Shown here: one piece after another, positions 1-5,489 of the stretch | Numbering within the stretch: position 1 is the stretch's first letter | How the letters are laid out: each line of letters starts with the position of its first letter | Source of the DNA: CAG-390 sp964590755 | GTDB lineage: Bacteria > Bacillota > Clostridia > Oscillospirales > CAG-272 | NCBI GenBank assembly: GCA_964590755.1 | Contig: CAZPYK010000057.1 | Coordinates: 1-10,181 of the forward strand | Length of the DNA stretch: 10,181 nt | Direction of reading: 5' to 3' | Translations under genes and position numbers: made by a program | Notes under the pieces: generated by a model | Told to the model about the DNA's origin: nothing | Database searches by the model: none | The model's input: the letters and a program-made list of their open reading frames with translations, nothing else

Positions 1-10
1 AATTCGCGGC

Positions 11-152
11 TTGCGCCTTTTTCACTCACTTGCTTGCATAAAATCCGTCATATTTTACAAATTTCCTTCGCGTAGGGTAAACTACGCGCGCGAAAATTTG
101 TTTCATCTGACGAATTTTCTGACTGCGCAATTGAGCAAAAAGAATTGCGCGG
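11..152. repeat. nested inverted-repeat tract
   Basis: Several inverted repeats are stacked around one centre near base 79: CGCGTAG (69-75) with CTACGCG (82-88), loop GGTAAA; ACAAATTT (57-64) with AAATTTGT (94-101); CGTCA (46-50) with TGACG (108-112); AAAAT (40-44) with ATTTT (114-118); and TTGCGC (11-16) with GCGCAA (125-130). A separate hairpin pairs GCGCAATT (125-132) with AATTGCGC (143-150) around a 10-base loop. No reading frame of note lies here. It follows the stop of the minus-strand gene at 165, so it could act as a 3' structure for that mRNA, but no clean U-run follows either hairpin. The symmetric layout would also suit a small palindromic intergenic element. The repeats are seen directly; the role is unknown. 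Confidence 0.7.
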
Positions 153-164
153 TATTGCCTTAAA

Positions 165-1526
165 TCAATTGTTTTTGTATTTTACTATAAGCCTTTCAAG
201 CTCCTTGGAGGATATCACCGTCTGCCGTCCCGCGGCATATTGAGCATCCACCCAGTCTTTTATATGAACCACGAGCGGATCCTTTTTTGACACCGCCTCA
301 TCGCCGCACAGTCTATAGTGAGAATTTATCCAATATGCTATTCCCGCAAGCCCCGAGGACGCGCCGACAGTCACCCCCGCGGGTCTGCCGAGCAGCTTTT
401 CGGTGTCGAAGATGTTGTATATCTCCTCGTTTTTTATCATTCCGTCGGCGTGTATCCCGGCGCGCGTCATGTTGAAGGCCTCGCCCACGAACGGAGTCAT
501 CGGCGGGATGTCATACCCCAGCTCGTTGCGAAAATATTCGGCTATCTCTGTTATCACCGTCGGGTCCATTCCGTCAAGCGTTCCGCGCAAGGATGCGTAT
601 TCAAAGACCATGGCCTCAAGCGGAACGTTTCCGGTGCGCTCGCCGATACCGAGCATAGAGCAATTGACCGCAGAGGCACCGAAGAGCCACGCGCAAGTGG
701 CATTTGCCACCGCCTTGTAAAAATCGTTGTGCCCATGCCATTCGAGCAGCTCGCTGGGCACGTCCGAATAATGCTGCAAGCCGTATATTATTCCCGGCAC
801 ACTGCGCGGAAGCGCCACCTCACTGTACGGCTCGCCGTATCCCATGGTATCGCAGGCACGGATGCGTATTGGCATGCCCGACTCGCGAGACAGGCGTTGT
901 ATCTCATTCACAAAAGGCACCACAAAGCCGTAAAAATCGGCACGTGTGATATCTTCAAAATGGCAACGCGGACATATGCCCATCTCAAGCGCCTCGGATA
1001 TGATCTTCAAATAATGCTCAAGCGCTTGACCGCGTGTCATTCCGAGCTTTTTGAATATATGATAATCGGAGCAGGAGACCAATATTCCCGTTTCTTTTAT
1101 TCCCAGCTCGCGCACGAGCTTGAAGTCGCTCTCGGTGGCGCGTATCCAGGTGGTTATCTCGGGGAACTCAAGCCCCAGTTCCCTGCAGGCGTTGAGTGCC
1201 TTGCGATCATTTTCGCTGTAAACAAAAAACTCGGTGGATCTTATTATCCCCTTCGGTCCTCCCAGACGCGAGAGCATTTTGTATATATCCACGATCTGAC
1301 GGGGAGAATACGGCGCCTGAGACTGCATACCGTCACGAAAGGTCGTGTCGGTGATCCACACTTCCGCGGGCATTCCCAGAGGCACGCGACGATGATTGAA
1401 CGGAACCTTCGGGACCTCCTCGTAGGTATACACCTCGCGATACAGATTCGGCTCGGCAACATCTTGCAGTGAATATTTATATGATTTCTGCTCAAGCAGA
1501 TTTGATTTCGGCGATATTTCAAGCAT
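165..1526 (-). CDS. Re-citrate / isopropylmalate / homocitrate synthase family enzyme
   Basis: This is a cytosolic DRE-TIM metallolyase of 453 residues that condenses acetyl-CoA with a 2-oxo acid. Seen in the protein: a DTTFRDGMQ motif (about residues 60-68, the DRE-type catalytic loop), HFEDITRAD (189-197), the metal-binding HGHND (264-268), GIGERTGN (293-300) and the late GIHADG motif (357-362). It ends soon after the catalytic and linker regions and lacks the long C-terminal leucine-sensing domain of LeuA. The N-terminal YKYSLQDVAEPNLYRE stretch and the whole layout resemble the clostridial group that includes Clostridium kluyveri Re-citrate synthase, usually annotated as isopropylmalate or homocitrate synthase. 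I therefore favour Re-citrate synthase, but the substrate is inferred. An ATG at 1535 sits one base or less from GGAGA (1540-1536), whereas the ATG at 1526 is 9 bases away, so I place the start at 1526. Confidence 0.88.
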   Translation of the reverse strand: MLEISPKSNLLEQKSYKYSLQDVAEPNLYREVYTYEEVPKVPFNHRRVPLGMPAEVWITDTTFRDGMQSQAPYSPRQIVDIYKMLSRLGGPKGIIRSTEFFVYSENDRKALNACRELGLEFPEITTWIRATESDFKLVRELGIKETGILVSCSDYHIFKKLGMTRGQALEHYLKIISEALEMGICPRCHFEDITRADFYGFVVPFVNEIQRLSRESGMPIRIRACDTMGYGEPYSEVALPRSVPGIIYGLQHYSDVPSELLEWHGHNDFYKAVANATCAWLFGASAVNCSMLGIGERTGNVPLEAMVFEYASLRGTLDGMDPTVITEIAEYFRNELGYDIPPMTPFVGEAFNMTRAGIHADGMIKNEEIYNIFDTEKLLGRPAGVTVGASSGLAGIAYWINSHYRLCGDEAVSKKDPLVVHIKDWVDAQYAAGRQTVISSKELERLIVKYKNN

Positions 1527-1569
1527 TTTCGACATTCTCCAAAAAAATTATTTATTCGAATTGAATGCT

Positions 1570-1598
1570 ATTATACACCATATCGCACTTTTTTGCAA
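1570..1598 (-). promoter_or_regulatory. sigma-A promoter of the citrate-synthase-like gene
   Basis: On the minus strand a perfect TATAAT -10 box lies at 1575-1570, with TTGCAA (4 of 6 consensus bases) 17 bases upstream at 1598-1593. The predicted transcript start near 1563 gives a leader of about 35 bases before the ATG at 1526. The -35 box is weak, so activation or a simple weak promoter is possible. Confidence 0.6.
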
Positions 1599-1795
1599 TA
1601 GCGAAAAGCGTTATTTTGCAATTTTTGTTATCGTGTTATTTCATTTTCGGTATTTTTCGCCCCCCTCCGTGCGCTTTCAAAGTTTTTTTGAATTTGCCAC
1701 ATCATCGCTTTTGCATTTCGGATCATTTCGGCACGAGCATTCGGCACCCCGTCTCGCATTATTTTTTTATTTTTTAAAAATATAACAAAAAGCAC

Positions 1796-1824
1796 TTGAT
1801 TATGAGCGAAAAATATGAGATAAT
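1796..1824 (+). promoter_or_regulatory. promoter of the udp unit
   Basis: TTGATT (1796-1801) and GATAAT (1819-1824) are 17 bases apart, and a TGA just before the -10 box gives an extended -10 arrangement (TGn). The predicted start near 1831 would give a leader of about 38 bases. Confidence 0.6.
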
Positions 1825-1868
1825 ATATATATCGTAATTTTATCACATAAATATTGAGGTGTTATACT

Positions 1869-2639
1869 ATGCTTGATTCTCACGAGCTCCAATATCACAT
1901 AAACTGTCGCCGCGGAGATGTCGGCGAATATTGCATACTGCCGGGCGACCCGGGAAGATGCGAAAAGATCGCAAAATACTTCGATGACGCCCGTCCGGTA
2001 GCATATAACAGAGAATACAACATTTACACCGGATCGCTGCTCGGTGTACCGGTGTCTGTCTGCTCGACCGGCATCGGCGGTCCGTCGGCGGCAATAGCCA
2101 TGGAAGAGCTCGCCGCATGCGGCGTGCACACCTTTGTGCGCGTCGGCACCTGCGGAGGAATCGCGCAGAAGGTCCGCGCGGGAGATTGCGTCATCGCCTC
2201 GGGAGCGGTACGCCAGGAGGGCACCTCGCGCGAATACGCGCCGATAGAATTTCCCGCCGTGTCGGACACCGAGGTGCTGTCGGCTCTTATTTCGTCGGCA
2301 AAGGAGCTCGGCTTCACCTACCATGCGGGAGTCGTGCAGTGCAAGGATTCATTTTACGGTCAGCACAGTCCGCAGCGCATGCCAATAGCGAACGAGTTGC
2401 TTGAAAAGTGGGAGGCATGGAAGCGGCTTGGCGTGCTTGCCAGCGAGATGGAATCCGCGGCGCTCTTTACCGTCGCCGCCGCTCTCGGTGTAAGATGCGG
2501 CTCGGCCTTTCATGTCGTTTGGAATCAAGAGCGCGCCAACCTCGGTATCGACCGGGACGCCTCCGAAAATCATGACACGGACCGCGCCATTCGCGTTGCC
2601 ATAGGCGCGATCAAGAGCATGATCGAAGACCGCCGATAG
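1869..2639 (+). CDS. udp: uridine phosphorylase
   Basis: A cytosolic enzyme of 256 residues that splits uridine with phosphate into uracil and ribose-1-phosphate, in pyrimidine salvage. The NP-I family marks are plain: phosphate-binding GDPGR (26-30), the STGIGGPSAA signature (66-75), RVGTCGG (91-97), a base-recognition segment RQEGTS (115-120), DSFYGQ (160-165) and the ribose-binding EMES (193-196). The RQEG segment and following YAPIEFPAV match uridine phosphorylases better than purine or 5'-methylthioadenosine enzymes. A TTG at 1854 is in frame, but GAGGTG at 1856-1861 is the ribosome binding site, 7 bases before the ATG at 1869, so the start is 1869. It is first in a two-gene unit with the membrane protein 22 bases downstream. 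The exact nucleoside preference is inferred from motifs. Confidence 0.92.
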   Translation: MLDSHELQYHINCRRGDVGEYCILPGDPGRCEKIAKYFDDARPVAYNREYNIYTGSLLGVPVSVCSTGIGGPSAAIAMEELAACGVHTFVRVGTCGGIAQKVRAGDCVIASGAVRQEGTSREYAPIEFPAVSDTEVLSALISSAKELGFTYHAGVVQCKDSFYGQHSPQRMPIANELLEKWEAWKRLGVLASEMESAALFTVAAALGVRCGSAFHVVWNQERANLGIDRDASENHDTDRAIRVAIGAIKSMIEDRR

Positions 2640-2661
2640 GACTCAAGGAGAGTATTTGATA

Positions 2662-3099
2662 ATGAATTCCGTAAAAAAAATACTCACACGCACAGCGGCA
2701 TATTACACCGTCGCCGTGGGGCTTTACAGCTTTGTGATATTTGCCATGTATTCAAGCGAGGAGGGCGGCGCACTGCTCTCGGCAAAAAGGATATTTCTTC
2801 TGTTGCCCTTCTGCCTCTGCATCGCTCTTGCGAATACGGCTCTCGCCGCAAAAAGCCTGCCGCGCGGCTTGGGATATCCCCTGCACTGCGCAGCGACCAT
2901 GCTTGGGATCTATCTCTGCGTCCTGCTTCCCGCGGGGCTTGAGAGCCGCGAGCGCCTTGTCGGATTTTTTACGATACTTACGATCTACCTTGCGGCAATG
3001 CTCGTGTACGCGCTCGTGAGCCGCCACATAAAGAAGACACTGAAAGAAGAAAACAATTACCGTGCTCAATTCGCCGAACGCGGAAAATCGAAACGTTGA
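2662..3099 (+). CDS. small four-helix membrane protein, DUF3021-like
   Basis: A protein of 145 residues with four hydrophobic segments: about residues 12-30, 43-63 (after a loop with GGALLSAKR), 73-92 and 101-121. A short basic tail ends in GKSKR, which predicts an inner-membrane protein with cytosolic ends. Size, four-helix layout and the tail after the last helix (ALVSRHIKK) resemble the DUF3021 family of Bacillota, but no diagnostic residue settles this. No function is known to me. AAGGAG at 2645-2650 serves the start; an ATG at 2662 (11-base spacing) reads MNSVKK, a usual beginning, while an in-frame TTG at 2656 is the alternative. It lies 22 bases after udp and before a strong terminator, so both are probably one transcript. 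A link to nucleoside transport is possible but unsupported. Confidence 0.7.
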   Translation: MNSVKKILTRTAAYYTVAVGLYSFVIFAMYSSEEGGALLSAKRIFLLLPFCLCIALANTALAAKSLPRGLGYPLHCAATMLGIYLCVLLPAGLESRERLVGFFTILTIYLAAMLVYALVSRHIKKTLKEENNYRAQFAERGKSKR

Positions 3100-3125
3100 T
3101 CATCCCCGCATTCCCGCGCACATAC

Positions 3126-3174
3126 AAAAAACTCACGAGATCCGTCGAACAAATCAACGGACCTCGTGAGTTTT
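3126..3174. terminator. strong bidirectional terminator
   Basis: ACTCACGAG (3131-3139) pairs with CTCGTGAGT (3163-3171). After one A/C mismatch, TCCGT (3141-3145) pairs with ACGGA (3157-3161) around an 11-base loop. A-run 3126-3130 on the left and TTT from 3172 on the right make it a Rho-independent terminator on both strands. It separates the convergent udp unit (+) from the sulfatase gene (-). Confidence 0.93.
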
Positions 3175-3201
3175 ATTGTTGGTTTTATTATTTTATGAAG
3201 C

Positions 3202-4704
3202 TTATTTTTTCTTCATATCGGTGCCCCAACTGCCGACCTGCGCGGTCATGCTCGCACCCATGGGACCGGGAACTCCGTCAAGCTCGGCTGCCTCGTAGCG
3301 GCGCCATTGCTCCCAATAGAGTCTGCCGTATTCGTTCTTTTCGTCCTCCCATTCGTCGCGAAGTCTGAAGAGCTCCGCGTGCAGCATATCCGATAGCCCG
3401 TCATAGCCCGGAGCGCCGAAAAGATTGTTTTTCTCCCACGGATCTGCGGCAAGATCGAATATCTGCGTCAGCTTCAGCTCGCGCGAGCGGAATTCGATAA
3501 GCTTATAATTCCCGACGATAACGCCGCGAATACGCGCCTGGAACGCAATATACAGTGCCTCGCGCGGAGAGGGCTCACCGTTCGTTATCGTCCGCGCAAA
3601 ACTGCGCCCTTCCACAGAATTCGGAATACCTACACCGCAGATATCGCACAGCGTCGGATATATATCCATAAGATATACCAGCTCGTCGCTTATTACATCA
3701 GCGGGAATACCGGGACCCGACATCAACAGCGGCACGCGAATGCTGTGCTCGTAAATATTCTGCTTTCCCATAAGCCCGTGCTGACCTATGGCAAGACCGT
3801 TATCGCCGCACATAACGATTATCGTGTCGTCAAGCATGCCGCGACGGCGCAGCGCGTCGATAACTCTGCCTATGCAATCGTCGATATGACTGATCATCGC
3901 GTAATAGTCTGCAATATGCTGCCTTACGCGCTCGGGTCGGCGCGGATATGTCTCGGTATTCTCGTCGCGTCCGCGCGCCGCCCAGCCGTAGGAAAACGCC
4001 GGCATTTCGGCAAAATTGGGCGGCAATGTTATCTTTTCCGGGTCATACATATTGCGATATTTTTCAGGCATGGTGCGCGGATCGTGCGGCGCAAGGAAGG
4101 AAAGATACATAAACATCGGCGCGTCGGACGTGTAATTCTCTATCCGATCCACGGCTGCCGCGGTAAAGAGCTCGGTCGAATGCACGCCCGCGGATATCTT
4201 CTCCGCCCTGACTTTTACCGGTATTTCGTTAGCGGTGAAATTCGGCGTGAAGGCTATCTCATGCGAATATTCGCCGTCGGCGTGATAATCGTTTACCGGA
4301 ACATTCCAATGATCCCACATGCCGCCGAAGAATATCTCCGCCCCGTCGTCAAAGCTGCGGGCATAGCTCTCCACTCCGTTATGCCACTTGCCTATACCTA
4401 TGGAATGATACCCCGCGCCGCGCAGACATTCACCCAGCGTGGTGTCGCACCCCGGTATATTTTTTCCGCATTCCTCCAGATGAAACAGCGTTCTGCCGGA
4501 ATTGAGCATGGCACGGCTCGGCATGCACACCGCGGAGGTGGTACCGCCCGGAATGTGCGCATTTGTAAACGCCATTCCGCGATGCACGAGCATGTCGAGA
4601 TTCGGGGTGCTTATCTCCTCGTTTCCGAGCGCGTGTATCGTGCCGTAACGCTGATCGTCGGTCAGCAAAAACAAAATATTCGGACGCTTTGAACTGTTTG
4701 ACAT
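3202..4704 (-). CDS. sulfatase, Cys-type, cytosolic
   Basis: A 500-residue type I (alkaline-phosphatase-fold) sulfatase that hydrolyses a sulfate ester. The N-terminal RPNILFLLTDDQR provides metal ligands D16 and D17. The C60-M-P-S-R64 motif is the formylglycine signature of the Cys type, followed by NSGR. GKWH (105-108), APHDPR (205-210), CGDNG (299-303) with D301/N302, and K314 fit the remaining metal and sulfate contacts. There is no signal peptide or membrane segment, so it should act in the cytosol on an imported substrate. Activity needs conversion of C60 to formylglycine by an anaerobic maturase (anSME), which is not in this window. The long Asp/Glu/Arg-rich C-terminal tail follows the usual small domain. 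Substrate cannot be read from sequence: a sulfated sugar or aryl sulfate is possible. An upstream AAGAAAGG (4724-4717) is the likely, somewhat distant, ribosome binding site. It stands alone between queT and a terminator. Confidence 0.93.
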   Translation of the reverse strand: MSNSSKRPNILFLLTDDQRYGTIHALGNEEISTPNLDMLVHRGMAFTNAHIPGGTTSAVCMPSRAMLNSGRTLFHLEECGKNIPGCDTTLGECLRGAGYHSIGIGKWHNGVESYARSFDDGAEIFFGGMWDHWNVPVNDYHADGEYSHEIAFTPNFTANEIPVKVRAEKISAGVHSTELFTAAAVDRIENYTSDAPMFMYLSFLAPHDPRTMPEKYRNMYDPEKITLPPNFAEMPAFSYGWAARGRDENTETYPRRPERVRQHIADYYAMISHIDDCIGRVIDALRRRGMLDDTIIVMCGDNGLAIGQHGLMGKQNIYEHSIRVPLLMSGPGIPADVISDELVYLMDIYPTLCDICGVGIPNSVEGRSFARTITNGEPSPREALYIAFQARIRGVIVGNYKLIEFRSRELKLTQIFDLAADPWEKNNLFGAPGYDGLSDMLHAELFRLRDEWEDEKNEYGRLYWEQWRRYEAAELDGVPGPMGASMTAQVGSWGTDMKKK

Positions 4705-4729
4705 TATACAACAATACCTTTCTTTGCAA

Positions 4730-4765
4730 CGGAATGTCTCGCAGAAGAGACATTCCGAATTTTTT
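4730..4765 (+). terminator. hairpin with U-run on the strand opposite the genes
   Basis: CGGAATGTCTC (4730-4740) pairs perfectly with GAGACATTCCG (4747-4757) around a 6-base loop, and TTTTTT follows at 4760-4765 on the plus strand. It is thus an intrinsic-terminator shape for plus-strand transcription, while both flanking genes (sulfatase and queT) are on the minus strand. On the minus strand it lies in the sulfatase leader, a few bases before its ribosome binding site, with an A-run before it and no U-run after it. It may stop antisense RNA entering queT, or be a leader or 3' hairpin. Confidence 0.6.
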
Positions 4766-4788
4766 CCGTTTGTATTTTTAATTAATTA

Positions 4789-5310
4789 TTATTTCGACCG
4801 ATATATCCGAAGCGCTCCCGTGCGCTTCAAGGCATGCAGAAGTACGACACCTCCCACCCATGCGCAAACCAGCTCGCCTATTCCGGTCGTCAACGCAAAA
4901 TACCACAGCGCCCCCTCCAAACCGTATGCGTATTTAAGCACGAGCGGCACCGCAATGACGTTTGCCGCAACATACGGAAGCGGCGCAAGATACGGCTTCG
5001 ACCTCAGCGCACGAACTCCCAGCATTCCGACAAGGGATGCAAGCGTACCGAACAAGATATCCCATATCACTCCGCCCGTCAGAAGGTTGGCGAGCAAGCA
5101 GCCGAGGGTCACTCCCGGAACAGCCGCCGGCATCAGCACTCCCAATATGCATAGTGCCTCGGAAATGCGGAATTGTATTATTCCGCTTGAAAGTCCCAAC
5201 GATGCCGAAATGAATGTCATGATGACATATGTCGCCGCTATTGCCGCACCGAGGCAGCATTCGCGCAGCATTTTGCCTGTTTTTTTATTCATCTTAAAAT
5301 TACCGAACAT
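4789..5310 (-). CDS. queT: QueT, queuosine precursor ECF transporter S component
   Basis: A membrane protein of 173 residues (167 if the second start is used) that binds a queuosine precursor such as preQ1 or queuine for import with the shared ECF ATPase/EcfT module, which is not in the window. It has about five to six hydrophobic helices and the QueT hallmarks QFRISEAL (46-53), PAAVPG (61-66), GCLLANLLTGG (70-80), WDILFGTLASL (83-93), LAPLP (108-112) and a late GE pair (145-146). A preQ1-I riboswitch in the leader supports the assignment. Two starts compete: ATG at 5310, and ATG at 5292 giving MNKKTGK, which fits the family N-terminus better. Neither has a well-spaced Shine-Dalgarno; the nearest GGAG is 16 bases before 5310. 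The gene follows the MoxR operon but has its own promoter. Confidence 0.92.
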   Translation of the reverse strand: MFGNFKMNKKTGKMLRECCLGAAIAATYVIMTFISASLGLSSGIIQFRISEALCILGVLMPAAVPGVTLGCLLANLLTGGVIWDILFGTLASLVGMLGVRALRSKPYLAPLPYVAANVIAVPLVLKYAYGLEGALWYFALTTGIGELVCAWVGGVVLLHALKRTGALRIYRSK

Positions 5311-5329
5311 ATATCGTCGATATATGCTC

Positions 5330-5369
5330 CGCCGCGCGGTCGGCGCGGCGACTTTTACGGATCGCGCCG
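5330..5369 (-). promoter_or_regulatory. two mutually exclusive GC-rich hairpins in the queT leader
   Basis: CGCGCCG (5363-5369) can pair with CGGCGCG (5341-5347). Alternatively CGCGGCG (5344-5350) can pair with CGCCGCG (5330-5336). The two share bases 5344-5347, so they cannot form together. The second hairpin reaches into the only GGAG (minus strand 5330-5327) before queT. The arrangement is what an expression platform would look like, but there is no U-run to make a classical terminator. Pairing is seen; the switching role is inferred. Confidence 0.5.
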
Positions 5370-5388
5370 CAAAAGCTTTTTCCTTTCC

Positions 5389-5429
5389 GCTTTAGTTTTG
5401 TTTTACGTGAGGAAGCTTACGAACTCACA
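5389..5429 (-). promoter_or_regulatory. preQ1-I riboswitch aptamer
   Basis: On the minus strand GUGAG (5428-5424) and CUCAC (5411-5407) form P1. The 12-base loop UUCGUAAGCUUC (5423-5412) keeps the UUC start and the final C next to P1 that contacts preQ1 in known class I type 1 aptamers, which also have a 12-base loop in Bacillus subtilis queC. The tail runs GUAAAACAAAACUAAA (5406-5391), matching the A-rich ACUA tail. A pseudoknot could form between loop GCUU (5416-5413) and AAGC (5392-5389). It lies between a promoter and queT, where preQ1 would reduce expression of its own importer. The expression platform is not clear. Confidence 0.85.
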
Positions 5430-5456
5430 ATTGTTTTTTTTAAGCTTGGTGATTAA

Positions 5457-5486
5457 ATTATATAATGATTTATATCATGATGTCAA
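5457..5486 (-). promoter_or_regulatory. sigma-A promoter of queT
   Basis: Perfect TTGACA (5486-5481) and perfect TATAAT (5462-5457) on the minus strand, 18 bases apart. The predicted start near 5450 puts the preQ1 aptamer about 20 bases into the transcript. The -35 box begins 3 bases after the stop codon of the upstream membrane gene. Confidence 0.88.
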
Positions 5487-5489
5487 GCA

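Larger units (their letters stand above)
1536..1868. other. divergent intergenic region, no gene
   Basis: A gap between the divergent citrate-synthase-like gene and the uridine phosphorylase gene. It is AT-rich with many T-runs on the plus strand. Apart from one promoter at each end and the two ribosome binding sites, I see nothing in the central part (about 1600-1790): no convincing reading frame, no strong hairpin, no riboswitch motif. A 72-codon frame on the minus strand has low-complexity content and crosses the udp promoter, so it is not called. Confidence 0.7.

Noticed and set aside
120..152. Classical Rho-independent terminator for the gene ending at 165
   Set aside because: The stem is good but no U-run follows it on the minus strand, so it is kept only as part of the inverted-repeat tract.
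318..1472. Long open frame on the plus strand opposite the citrate-synthase-like gene
   Set aside because: It mirrors the opposite gene, lacks recognisable domains and a plausible ribosome binding site, and arises from codon bias of the real gene.
1628..1846. 72-codon minus-strand frame in the divergent gap
   Set aside because: No ribosome binding site, low-complexity content, and it spans the udp promoter.
3745..4692. Long plus-strand frame opposite the sulfatase gene
   Set aside because: The sulfatase on the other strand has intact family motifs; this frame has none.
4703..4708. Perfect TATAAT overlapping the sulfatase start codon on the minus strand
   Set aside because: The start codon is part of the box, no -35 element sits at 16-18 bases, and a transcript starting there would lose the start codon. 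Probably chance.
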